Shown in pieces: positions 32,510 through 44,648 of a stretch of DNA of 45,460 nt; the first letter of the stretch is position 1, and every line of letters begins with the position of its first letter. Position numbers and translations under genes: made by a program. The DNA comes from Intoshia linei. Its lineage: Eukaryota > Orthonectida > Rhopaluridae. The notes under the pieces are model-generated. The model was not told the origin of the DNA, searched no databases, and worked only from the letters and a program-made list of their open reading frames with translations. The stretch lies in assembly GCA_001642005.1 (NCBI GenBank), contig LWCA01000165.1, forward strand, positions 1-45,460, given 5' to 3'.

Positions 32510-35500
32510 TCAATTGGTATTAATTTGTTGGTTGTTTGGTTTAATTGAAACATTTTCTTCGTAAATGTCCTCCAATTCTTGGTTCGATAAATTGACCGTT
32601 TCTCTAGCTATAGAATTACGGTTAAAATATGGAACAGAGGGATCAAAATCTAAACACATGGAAGAGACAATTTTGTGTACATTGAAAAAATATGGTCTGA
32701 GATTAGCATCTGTTGTCCAACATTGAAGCATAAGTTGGTATATCATATTTGAGCAGTAGTTTGGTTTTTGTAAATATTTGGCATTTCCGTCATTAAGATA
32801 TACATGATTGCAATTTTCAATAATTTCCTGATCTGTCATATTTTGGTGCGGTATAGAGATACAAAAGGACATAATTTCCCAAAGAAGAACTCCGAATGAC
32901 CAAATATCACTTTTGCTTGAGTAAGTAGCCTATAAACAATTAATATATACATTATAAGAATGATTACTGTTAAAACGCTCTCCCAGGGCATCCATCGGAT
33001 AGGTAAAAGAGCTTTTGATCCTTCAGTTTCATAGTAAGGGTTAAAGATATCGGATTGAGTAAATACGTTATTGTTTTCAGTGGAATTACTTTTTCCAGTG
33101 GTTTCGGAATTTTCATATTTTATTTCATCAAAGTTAATTCCAGGTGAAAACATGTAACAAAGACCGAAATCTGCAATTTTTACAGAATATCGTTCCCCAA
33201 CTAAGCAGTTTCTAGCAGATAGATCTCTGTGAACAACACCTTGTTCTTCCAGAAAAGTCATACCTGAGGCAACCTGAGAAGCCATGTACAAAAGACATTT
33301 TTCGCTAAACAAAACATTTAAATTTAATTTATTAAAAATGTACCTTAGAGTTGTGGCTAAACTAATATTTTGCTTTTCAGAAAAACAGCTTATTTTTTGA
33401 CATCTGCGAAGGTAACTACCCAAATCCCCATTTGACATAAATTCCATTATTAAAAGTTTTTCAATTTGATTGTCAAGCTGATTGATACATTCACTGACAC
33501 CCAGCAATTTTATTAAATGAGGATGGTTAAGTTGTGACATAATTTTTTCTTCTCGTAAAAAGTTGTTTCTAAAAACATGATTTATAAGAACAAAGTGAAA
33601 TTTACAATTGTGATTTTGTTTGGTTAATTTTAAATACTTTAGCCAAGACATTAATTGAACATGGCAATTGGTTAGCTTGACTGGCAGTTTTTGGTGAGCA
33701 ATTTTTCTTTAAATTTTCAATTGGTAAATTGTATATTCGAATCTATTCAGTAAATGATCAAGTTGTAAATTCAACAATTCAATATTAATCAAGTTATAAA
33801 ATGGCTTATAAAAATAAGCACCAGAAAAGGGGCGTATGGACATTGCCATCTACGAAAAATTGAAATTATATCAGGGTCATCGGTTGACGACTAAAAAATC
33901 TTGGAAACAAGAACTATTAATTTATAATTAAACAGCTTAAATAATTTAAAGAAAAAGTTTTTTCAAACTTTTTGTGTTGTGACCGATTATGAACATAAAA
34001 ATTTTTCTATATACATTATATCAATATTTCAAATAGCTAAAACAAATTCTAAATTGGAAGATAAAATGTAAATATACTCATAAAATTTTCAAATTTTCGC
34101 GACCCCCCCCCCATTGAAACACACTAATTTAAAGCATACAAAAATTGAATAGTAAAAACTGGATTGGTAACGAAAATTTGACTAATTAATTATGAAAAAT
34201 TTACCTCTCCATACCTTCCTATTCCAAGAATTTTAATAAAATTTAATACTTCATAAGGAAATTGTAAAAGAAGAGCAGTGTCAGATACTGAAGGATATAG
34301 TTTATTCAGTTGGTATATATTATTCCCAATATTTCCATTTTCAAAATCTAATTGATGACGAGAAAACGTGGTTTTGTAGGTTTTTACAGAATCTCTAAAT
34401 CGTGTTGGAAAATAAGGTGTATATTTATTTTGAGGAACTTGAGAAACATTCAAAACTGTTGAAGTATTATAAGATGGTTTTTCATAATTGTTGTCAACAT
34501 ATTTATTAAACCCACTAGTGGAATTTGTATTATACAAAAGTCCTTTATCAACTCCAGAATCATTTTCATCAATTTGAATGGGTAAGGTAGGCAGTCTTCT
34601 ATCCAAAAATAAATCTGGTTTATGACAAATTGGTGGTAAATAACAATTGGTATCAATTGGTTTCTTGTCAGAAGAATACCGAACTCCATAAATATCCGCT
34701 ACGGATGGGGTGGAACTAGATTTTTTAGTCAAACGACAAGTACAATTTTTATTTTTTTTGTAATATATAATTCCCAAAAACGCCAATATTAAAAACATGC
34801 CACTAAATGCACCAACACAAGAAATTACAGTTATATTTAAAACTTCATTTGTTTTGTAGGTTGAAGACTTGTCAGTATTGGTATTTGGCTTAAAATTATT
34901 TAAATTTCCGTACATTTCATTCTGATATCGTTTAAATTCTCTAGGATAAGGTTTCATGTTGAAATTTTCATATCTATTATAAAAATCTTGTTGTTCGGGA
35001 TCAATAATATCACTTTGGTGGGAAATCTGACCAAATTTGTCTATATATTTGTGATCATATTGAATATACATTTCAGTAATAACGATAAATTCGCCGGGTT
35101 CGGCGAAATATAAATAAAATTTTAGGTATTCATGAAATTCAAGAGAAGATTCGAGACTTAGACACAGTATAGGCGGACTAGATTGGCGTTTATAAGGTTT
35201 AAATCTATCGTAATCAATTGGAAATAATTTAGACTTAGTATCATTTTCGCTTTTAAATTTAGAGTTTTTGTATTGCCTATAGGACTTGTTATCATCGGAA
35301 AACAACAAAGAATACTCATTGAAATTGGCAGATGTTTTGTTGCTTTCAAACATTACAAAACAAATTGAATTAATTGCATAAACGGACCGATCTATTCGCA
35401 CAGTAATGTCGACAAAATTAATAACCTCTTGAGTCCATCCTACCCAAATCGAATTTGCGTTATTATTTTTAGTCATTCTTAAAACACCATCTGTCAATTT

Positions 35501-36815
35501 CCCCAACCCTCCCGATAAATAGCCATTATAGTGAATTCCATCATACAATGTATCGATAAATTCTTCAGTTACATTAGCGTGGCCATCTGGGATATCGTAT
35601 GAAATTATTCCAGCTAATTAAATTATTTAAATCAATAGTAAATAAAAATTTACCCTTCCAACGATTTCCAATTAAAGTTAATTTGGTGCAAATTTTTTTT
35701 GGTTCTTTGGAGTAGGGGATGATTCTAATGTATCTAGCAATTATAGGAAAATTTTTGATTGACACTTGTGATGAACCAGTTAATCGTTCATCATCAATAA
35801 GCTAAAAGTTAAATTAGATACCTCAAGGCAAATCCTAATTATAATAGTAAATGTTTATTAATTAAAATTACTGCAGGGTATTTAAACCATAAATCCCTCG
35901 GTAGAAAAGGGTCGTATAGACGTGTATAATTAATGTAAAAGCTAGTCATTTTAATAAATTCCTAAATACGAAATTAGTATATCTTGGATGCCAGTGTCAT
36001 TTATGAATAATCAAATTTACCCCATCAATATTGACATCATTCCATTCAATGCTTGTCAATTTAGACAACCCATGAAATTCGATTTGTATAAATTGCTGCC
36101 CATTTTCATCAAAATTATTATATAGGCACCAACCGTCCAACGGATTTGAAGAGCTATATTACATATTTAAACTTCAAGAATCAAAACAAAAGTAGATGAT
36201 AATAATAAATGTCAAATAAAAATAAAAAAAATTAAATTCATCAATCTCCAGCATAGTTGTCAATATGTTTAATTGATTAATTTATTTTAAATAAAAAAGT
36301 AAACAATTCAAATTATGAAAAGTACATAATTTCAATTCAAAAATGAGACAAAATCATAAATTAAAATTCTATAAAAATATAAAAATTATATACAAATAAT
36401 CTTGTCGGAAGAACATTTTTAAACTAATTATAAACTAACAAAGCCATACTAAAGTATGGGTAAATGATTTTAATATGAAATTAATCATGTACATAAATTT
36501 ATATAGAGTTAATCAATGCTTTGATGCATAAATCAAACGAATATCAACTTGTTGCATTTAACACTAAAAAATTTGTTAATCAACTCATCTAAAAATGATG
36601 ATGCTTAACGTAACACACAAAATATACATTATTAAATTATCAACGCTAATTAGTATATATTTATAATAAGATGTAACGTAATTATTTGAAAATATACTTG
36701 ATATAACGTGGTTCATATCCATAAATCCAGCTGGAGGCTGTAATGTTTCTTATTTGAATTTTATATTCATTTGGATATTCCATGTGCGTTGGGACATCAA
36801 TATTCGACCTTACGG
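32510..36815 (-). CDS. Discoidin domain receptor tyrosine kinase (signal-peptide exon unresolved)
   Basis: DDRs are collagen-binding receptor tyrosine kinases of animals. Nine exons give about 1004 residues: 36698-36815, 36021-36153, 35872-35961, 35654-35801, 34205-35613, 33606-33742, 33344-33568, 32968-33304 and 32510-32929; phases close. The discoidin domain has ITASSWIYGYEP, DGWCLYNN, SFYINYTR, IIARYIRIIPY and GIISYD; the DS-like domain YDGIHYNGYLSGGLGKLTDG. A TM helix (about 34765-34845) is followed by KKNKNC and a long juxtamembrane region. Kinase motifs: GIGRYGE loop, VLAK lysine, FLREEKIMS, VVHRDLSARNCL, IADFGL, LPIRWMPWES, SDIWSFGVLLWE. An Asn/Ser-rich insert of about 28 residues sits in the activation loop before PYYETEG. 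About 45 residues follow the kinase, including DIYEEN. The 36815 exon enters with two bases of a split codon, so at least one upstream exon is missing. DDR1 and DDR2 cannot be told apart. Confidence 0.92.
33743..34204 (-). other. Large DDR intron with repeat-like content
   Basis: This 462-bp intron is about ten times longer than most neighbouring ones. It contains 'cagggtcatcggttgacg' near 33873 and a run of nine C before 'attgaaacacac' near 34103, both like worn transposon termini. No target duplication was identified. Confidence 0.4.
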
Positions 36816-39517
36816 CTAAATATCATATATCAGCACAGAATAATACATTTATTGCACTCTCCATTTCACATGCACATATGGTTTTAATTTTTTCATACTA
36901 TTCCAAAATATTATGTCATTTTACTCATCAAATAGTTTCATTAAATTTAATAAAATCTTTCAAATTTTTAATTAGCGTAATTAAAAAAATTCTTAATTTC
37001 AAACATACTTATTGCGAACTACCAGTGCTTTATTTTATTTTATTTATTAGCGAAATTTTTTTTTAAAATGGAGGCTTTAATTTATTAAATTAAACATTAA
37101 AAAATTCTTGAATGTCAACTAAGAGTCTTAGAAAGGTGGATAGTTATATGACATTATAATTCGTTTACAAAATTTTTTCATAAACTATTTTTCATTTTTG
37201 AAGTGGCGACGGTCTTGCTAGGTTCGATTTCGGAAACTACAATCGAACTAAGTTAAATCTTTACATAGATTAAATTTAAGGCATGTGAAAATTATTCACG
37301 TTATTCAGTAAATTTTCACTTCATTTTGATTAGATGATGTTTACGTTCACTAATAATAATAATAAATGATCAATACAATTTTAATTTATTATTATTATTA
37401 TTGTTAAAAAAAGGTTATCTTCATGTTATTTAAAATTTTTCTTGTGGACCCCTTTGGGAACCACTGAATTAGTGTTAATTTAAAATATGTCATATAATAA
37501 GTCAAGACTGGCTAGGGACTCTATGGCACTACCAATCGTTTGCAAATTTTTTTTAAGGACCCTATTTTTGATTTTCGGGAGGCCCGCGCTTTGTAGGTTC
37601 CGTCTTCTTCATCCATTGTTCAATCTTTAATGGAATCCATAAAACTCAAATTTTTAAATTAGCATGATATTGTTTGCTAAAATGTACTATTGATATGATC
37701 AATAAAAAATTATAAACTAAGACAATTTTCTAACACTACCTATTAATTTAGAATAGTATCAACCTTCATATGACCCTAGCCTCTCACCTCGGTTCTGGTT
37801 CCCTGCAGACTCAAATTTTAATTAATTTAACAAAGAACATCCAATTAAATACTATTCTAACAAGTAAATTCTATTTGTTATATTTCATGTGCATGCAAAG
37901 TTGAACTAGATGAAATTGAAAAAAACTTTGATACATTTTAAAACAAAATTTCGCTAAAATAATTATTTTCAAATGATTATAATCAATAGAATTTTAAATC
38001 TTAAAATCATCCAAAATAAACAAATTAAAAATACCATATAAAAAAAAGAGATTCAACAGAACAAGGTATTTGAATTCCATATCTAAAGTAATAAATATAA
38101 ACATATAAAAACATTCCAAACCAAACATCTAAAAATATACACAAAAATGAAATGTTTTTACTTGTCTAAACTGAAATGACATTTTGTCATGTAAATCTAT
38201 CACTCGATAATTGTTAATACGTAATATGAAATCAACAATTGTAAAGACTACTCAACTGAGAGCATACCAATTTTACCAGAATAATATAAATGTAAACACT
38301 TTGTTAAAACAAAAACACTTAAATCCAAATGATGCAAAATTTTATCGATTACATTTTAAAATAGACAAATCAAAAATTTTAATATACACCAAGTAACATT
38401 ATTATAATGAAAAATCGATTCGATAAAGATGCACCGGTTTATTGAGATTTAACAAGTACAAATTCGAAATCAAATCTCAGACGTCTACACAACGTGTAAT
38501 TAACGGACACATTGAATACTAACTAATAATGTCTATAATGAGTTGAAATATTAAAAAAAATGTAAAAATGTAAAAGTATCAAACTAAATAAAAAATAAAT
38601 AATAAAAATTTCACATTACAATATATATCGTGTCAATTCAAACTGACAAAATTGAAAAAAACATTAAAATTAACAGCACCCATAATTAAATATCTGTAAG
38701 TAAAACAAAAATTACCCTTGAGATTCAGAAATTGCAAAATTATACAAGTTGGTTGATTTTATAAAACTCTATGGAAAAGTATAATCCGAAACTGGAATAA
38801 TAAAACAGTGTAAATGTTCATGTCTAATCCCAAATCTAATCGCATTAATGTCTTTCACTAAAATGAAAATTACTTGTACGCACGCTATTAATTATGAAAT
38901 TAATTAATACGTTGACGTATCGAACAACAATATCGGTAATTTGTGAAATGGTTGGATTTCAAATGTTATTTTAAACGCAATGTCAAATTATATCTATACA
39001 TTATTAGAGCAATAAATTAAATTAATGCATCGGTCGATATTAAATTTCAAAAATATATTGGCGTAACAAGAGTAATTTGTAGCACTATGGGGAGATTTTG
39101 AATTATTTCTGCTTATGTTGTAACTTTAGTAATATTGTCATATGGTTGAATTGTGAAATTGTGCTGCTTACAATTGAAACTTTCAATTGTACTGTATATT
39201 GAGACATTATAAGTTGAATTTGAACTGATCGCATAGAATATAATTTTGCGTTGAGAATATTTGATAAAGAATCAATTTGATAACAATAGACGAGTCACGC
39301 ACAAAATTTTTACAAATATAAACAATACAAATTGAGCCTAAACGTTTCCATTCATAAATAATTCATATAAACTCTCATCTAACATAAACACTAAAGTTTT
39401 ATATAATGAAAAAACTTATTACTCGGTTGGTAGTCGTGAATAAATTAATGGTCAACTATTTTTAGCAATTGTTATTCAAAAATTACGCTTCATTAGCTGA
39501 ATTAATTCCATATCAAG

Positions 39518-39553
39518 TACCATTTATATTGAATTAATTAAATATAAATGGTA
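39518..39553. repeat. Perfect 13-bp inverted repeat with 10-bp loop
   Basis: TACCATTTATATT (39518-39530) and AATATAAATGGTA (39541-39553) are exact reverse complements around GAATTAATTA. It could form a hairpin or be a tiny element remnant. Confidence 0.75.
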
Positions 39554-40362
39554 TTTTAAATTTAAACATGTACCGAAATGTAAATTAATAATTTACAATT
39601 CACAAACTAATTCAAGCGATTACATTTAATTTTACATTTTCATTTTTTACCACATTGCATTATTCCCACAATTTAATTAATTTTATTGGTCTATAAAAAT
39701 TTAAAGAGGCATTTCAAAAAACTGTTTTCGGTAAACGTTTATAATTCAATGGCATTACATTTCTCTTTATATTTGAACATTTTTTATGTGAAAATATACT
39801 TTGTTACTTTTTTATTTGTTTAATTTGTTTTACATTTTAAAAAATTTTTACGATTTGTTTGCAATAACATCTTGCATCTATTAATTTTTATTTGCTTTCA
39901 ACCCGACTATGAAATTTATTTTTTTTAATAATTGTTAATAATTTGAAGTTGTAAATCAATTCATTTATAATAAACCCTTAACTCAGTTCTATGAATTATA
40001 TTTAATAATGTATTGATTTACAATGAAAGTTATATGATCATTTTAAATCAATCAAGTTAAATGTCATTAAGGATTAGCATTTTTGTTTGTATGCAAAAAA
40101 TAAAAAAGATAAATAGTTTAATTAATGTTCATTTAAAATGTATAAATGTATTGTAAATTTTTCAAAGAGCATTAAAGTTTACCTAATAAATCATTATTAG
40201 AGAACAAAATACATGAAAACATTGCCGTGATTTTTTAAACTTTCCAGGTTAATTTTAGTGTTCCACCACGAGACGAGTTTTATTTAAAAATACATGTACA
40301 TTAAATGTAGATCCAATTTTTAAGGGAAAGCGTACTACATTTAAGGAGTTATACATTTAGAT

Positions 40363-40570
40363 CAGTGGTTTCCGATTCAAATAGTATACGGACCCTTATT
40401 ACAAAATATTTATTTTTTTAACCCCAAAAGAAACATGAAATATATAACATTTATAAAAAAATAAAAGGTTTTTTCTCATAAAATTTCGTAAAATCGATTT
40501 TCAAAAAAATATTGGAAAAAGAGATTTTTCCTTAAGGGTTGGTAAAATTGGATTTTTTATATTGTTGATG
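40363..40570 (+). mobile_element. 5' fragment of the MITE family also present at 23735
   Basis: It begins CAGTGGTTTCCGATTC at 40363 and then follows the 23735 element: 'tatttttttaacccc', 'aaatatataacat', 'aaggttttttctca' and one repeat unit 'ttggaaaaagagatttttcc'. It breaks off around 40570, where a different hAT fragment begins. No right end is present. Confidence 0.65.
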
Positions 40571-40579
40571 TTTTATGAA

Positions 40580-41004
40580 ATAATCAAAAAATATCTTTAA
40601 CGAGTCAAGAAAGGTAATGTACATAATTGGTGCATAAAATGCACTGCAGTACCCTTATGACCGTTCAACCTACGTCAATACAAAATGAAAGAAATTTCTC
40701 TACTGCTTCTAATTTCGTTACAAAACGTAGAACGCGTTTAAATAACGAATCTATTAATATTATGTGTTTTAAAACACTTTTTCAACAATCTAAAATAAAT
40801 AAATTTTTTTCTAATTAAATTTGTAAATTTCGATCTAGTAATCAAATAAAATTTCTTTATGTTTCTAAAATTAATTAAGGTCTTTAAAATTTTTAATGCT
40901 TCTATATTATATATGAATAAAAATTTTTTATTTTTCCCGAGACATTCAATTTTATATTTCCCGATTCTCGACTTTTGTCATTTCCCGGAAAATCACAATC
41001 ACTA
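40580..41004 (+). mobile_element. 3' remnant of a hAT transposon with transposase C-terminus
   Basis: The open frame 40627-40818 encodes TSIQNERNFSTASNFVTKRR and then TRLNNESINIMCF, which matches the hAT C-terminal dimerisation domain (pattern S..ER.FS..... KRR.RL....V). After the stop come 'tttcccg'-rich blocks and the end 'atttcccggaaaatcacaatcacta', a terminus style known for some hAT elements, ending about 41004. The catalytic region is missing, so this is a truncated, inactive copy. It directly abuts the 40363 MITE fragment. Confidence 0.75.
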
Positions 41005-41631
41005 GCACACATATAATTAATGTTATGTAAATAAAGCAGTGATCCTTAACCGGTGCACCCAAAAAAAATAGCAAAATTTCCTAACTCGAAACTCTGATAT
41101 ATAGCATTAGGTATCATTTGCGAAAAATTTCTCAAGGAACTATTTTTGATTTTTAAAAGGTTTGAGTATGATAGTTATGTTTTGGATACATCCATGTCAT
41201 CAATTAATTACAAAATATAGGAATATAATGCAATTATTTAAATAGCCATTTATTTTAATATCTACAATATTATCTTCAAATATTAAGCTCTAGTTTAAAT
41301 TACAACCTGTTAATAAAAATTTGTGATTCATAGATATTTCAGAGCAAATAATCCGCTTTTTATAAATTTTTTGATAAAAAGTTTTTTTTGGCTTTTCAAA
41401 AATTTGGTCAAAAACTTAACTTCTCGTGACCCATCTCATTTAACTCCAATCAAAATAGAAAAACCTAATAACTTTTATCAATGAGTTACAAAATGTATTC
41501 AGAAACACAACTCAATATTTTTTAATTTTACCGGACAACATATTCACTATGAAAAGATATTTATTACAAAATAAAGTTTATTTTCTATACCTCTCAATTT
41601 TAAACTTGAATAATAAATACAGGTAATGCAG

Positions 41632-43375
41632 GTAGAAACTTTTGACTTTAACCTTAAACGAGAATATAAATGCGACTATAAAAATTGCGACAAATCCTAC
41701 AATTCAAAAACTCATTTCTTGCGACACAAAAAACTGAAACATGAAGATAATTCAAACGCTCATCATCTAACAGAGTAATTATAATGATAAATATAGCAAG
41801 AATTATTTTTCAAGTGTTAATTTAAATTTTAAATATATTTTCGTTGTATAGGCTATTAGCAACATTTATTTATGTAACCTTTATCATTTAAATTAAACTC
41901 CATTTGATTTAAATTAATTCAAACCTAAAAAAGAATAAAATTCTAAAATGCGCATAATTCTGAGCATGCTCCCAAATACAGTATTGAATTATAACTATAA
42001 TACCCAGTTAAAGTTTTGTAACATCACAAAATTTGATTGGATGTAGAATTTTCTTTACAACTGAAACAATACTCAAACTCATATTCAGTTAAAGATTTAT
42101 GATGATTAAAAGTTCTCTAGCTAAAGTCTAACTTTTCAAAAAACGACTCATTATTAAAAGAAATGACATAATCACACAAGTCTAAAATCTTGTTGTTATT
42201 AACCCTTTTAAAACTTAGGATCCAGCTAGAAAAATCACGTTTTCTCAGTTACCCTGTTAATAAGCGGTAATAAACCGTGACGAGGAAAATTATGAATTTA
42301 AAAAATGGCATACATTTAATCTTGTTTTGAACATTTTAAAATGTTAACTTCATCAGTTTCAGTGCACATTTACTAAGTTTCAATTGGTTTGAGTTGTAAT
42401 GCTCGTATCGGAAACAAAAAAGCCAATTACCTTTATCCATAAATATTTTTTATTAAACAGGTAAAAATTATTTTTTATCACATAGAATGTAAAATAGGTA
42501 TTCTTAACCCTTTTTCACTGTGGACCCTACGATAGTATTGAAAAGCCTGTCGACTAAAAAAAATGTATACATTACATTATTTACTTAAATAAAATTTGAG
42601 TTAAAAGTTAATTTACGTTATTTTGGTAACAAATACTTTATTTTACTATATTATACTAGATATAATGTAAATAAATTATTATTGAGAAGGAATTAAACCA
42701 TCTTATGATTATCAAAAATTTTATAATTGACCGCTTGTTATCCATCCTTGTTTTAAATGTAATTGTTTTTATCATGTCTTGGTTGTCATTTGAAGAGTCA
42801 TATTTATGTTTGTTGGTTAATTAACGACCCATATTAACATTTTTGGATTTTTATACATGTACTTACTGTGTATTTTAGATGTGAAATATGTTCTAAGGTT
42901 ATGTGGAGTTCAAACTTAGCACGGCACACTTTACGGTGTCACAATGATAATAGATTTAAGGTAAATAAGATTAAAATACAATACATTAATGAATTTACCG
43001 AAAGTAGATTGAGTGAACTCTAGTGCTATTATATGATTCTGTGTTTTTATCAATTAATTTCTAAATTTTTATAATTTCAATTTTATAATTACATACATTA
43101 GTATATTATTTCATTTATTTTTTTTGTTTAAATTTGGTTTATGGCATCAAATTATATTGCATTTATTCATTTTCGTGACCCAAATTTTTAAAACTCATTT
43201 AATTGCATGTCTATGGATTATATATAACATTTCATGATTGTGCTTGTTTTTTTAAATTTAATTAATAATACTTACATTTTTTCTAGTGCCCTGAAGACGA
43301 ATGTCTGCTAACATTTCAAAAAAGGTGTTTACTTGTAGATCATTTAAGCGATTATCACCTGAAGAATTTACACAA
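41632..43375 (+). CDS. C2H2 zinc-finger protein, three internal exons (partial)
   Basis: Three exons join in phase: 41632-41774, 42879-42960 and 43287-43375. Exon 1 carries EYKCDYKNCDKSYNSKTHFL and RHKKLKH, a C-x4-C-x12-H-x4-H finger. Exon 2 carries CEICSKVMWSSNLARHTLRC followed by H, a C-x2-C-x11-H-x4-H finger one residue short of the norm. Exon 3 carries CPEDECLLTFQKRCLLVDHL and SDYH, another C-x4-C-x12-H-x4-H finger. C-x4-C fingers in such a series recall TFIIIA, but I cannot assign an orthologue. The first exon enters in phase 0 after acceptor 'aatgcag' and the last leaves with two bases before GTATGC, so exons exist on both sides. None was found upstream; those downstream may lie beyond the window. 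Confidence 0.8.
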
Positions 43376-44648
43376 GTATGCATCAAGTATCATAAATATT
43401 ATAATAGTATTGAAATGTGAATACAAATGTATATCAATATACAATATGTGTTTTTATAAAAATTTTCCAACGTTTTAAATTGTGGCTGACCGTCTAAGAC
43501 AGGGGTGAACAACTTGCGACCGTGAGAGCGTTTATGTGCGGCCGTGGAAAATCAATGTGATCATAATAAAATATATCATATGAAATCACTTCAAATTGCA
43601 ACGTTTAAATCAGATTTTATTCAAGGGCAATTTAAAATATTTAAATCAAAGTTACATTTTTGACTTTGTACCAGTTTCTCTAATTAATGAAAACTTCCTG
43701 ATACACGTATTAAAATTTAAAGAAAATTTTTTTATTAAACCTAAACGTTAGGTCCAAAGTAAAGATTTACAGTGGGTTGTAAGAATATTGATCTGTACTG
43801 AGTAATGGTTCACAATAATGGAAGAATCGACCTCTTTTTTACGATTTAATTTTTTTATACTATAGAAAATTTACATTATTATTTATGTGTGTAGTTAAAA
43901 CATGTTAAATTGTTGGAATATTTATCCTAACTTATAAAATATACTACGTGATTTTTGTTTGTGGGTGTGTGTTCCACTTTATTGAAATAACTACCAGTCT
44001 TAGAATTTTTTAAAGACCACATTTCAATTACAGTTTTTTCCGGGACGTATAATAAGATAAATTTCAATCCTTCCAATTTTACATCTTACGGGTCAAAAAC
44101 CCCAGTTGTCCCTATTTTTGAAAATCAAACGAGTTTGAGAATTTAAAAATGTATATATGCTGATACGGATTTTAAAATCATAAACATTAGCATAAATTTA
44201 AATTTAAAAAAATTATATTTTCAGGGCCAAAACTACAAATTACCTTTTCTTTTTTTAATGAAAATCGCCATAGAATTTCAACAAATATACAGTTGTATCC
44301 TGTTAATACAGACAGAAAATTTCAATCCGAATAAGTGACGACTTTACGATCAAAAAAACATTTTAGTATTCATATATTTTTTTTCGAACTATTTTATTAA
44401 CAAAAAAAGTAAAACAAAAAATATGAAATAATTAACGGTCCGAAAATTAAAAAAAAATGATTATTCTGATAGAGCTTATTCCAGTTGATATAAATACAAA
44501 AGTTCAACCCAAAAAATCTACGCATTGAGGCATACGGGTTGAGGGATGTAACTTATATCAAATAAGTTATGAGTCTAAAATTTTGAAAAAAAATAGACAA
44601 CTTTGTGTCAACTAATGGAGGTATTATAAAATGTTAAACTGACACATC
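43376..44648. other. Intronic or intergenic DNA with MITE end and dispersed repeat
   Basis: At 43500, 'caggggtgaacaacttgcga' with GCGGCC is a CAGGGGT-type MITE left end without an identified right end. The dispersed repeat covers about 44040-44525. No coding sequence was found. Confidence 0.45.
44040..44525 (+). repeat. Dispersed repeat copy
   Basis: This is the same family as 20641-21150 (same strand) and 26830-27440 (opposite strand). Blocks such as 'tgatacggattttaaaatca', 'ttattctgatagagcttatt' and 'aaaatctacgcatt' are shared. A shorter relative lies at 10850-11160. Confidence 0.6.

Larger units (their letters stand above)
36816..41631. other. Intergenic region with transposon fragments
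   Basis: No convincing gene is seen. The unresolved DDR first exon (minus) and upstream zinc-finger exons (plus) may lie here. A hAT-like right terminus 'gggaaccactg' ends near 37466 without a recognised partner. From 37495 to 37620 is a GC-richer patch that reads like another repeat. A perfect hairpin is at 39518-39553 and hAT fragments run from 40363 to 41050. Open frames at 36782-37066 and 38211-38396 have no recognisable features. Confidence 0.45.

Noticed and set aside
36782-37066. 94-codon plus-strand frame opposite the DDR 5' end
   Set aside because: It overlaps the DDR exon in antisense and has no recognisable features.
37350-37400. TTA/TAA triplet runs as a functional microsatellite
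   Set aside because: Short and imperfect; expected in DNA of this composition.
37320-37466. Complete hAT MITE ending at 37466
   Set aside because: Only the right end 'gggaaccactg' is clear; no matching left end or 8-bp duplication was found.
38211-38396. 61-codon plus-strand frame
   Set aside because: Short, with no recognisable motif; random frames of this length are expected here.
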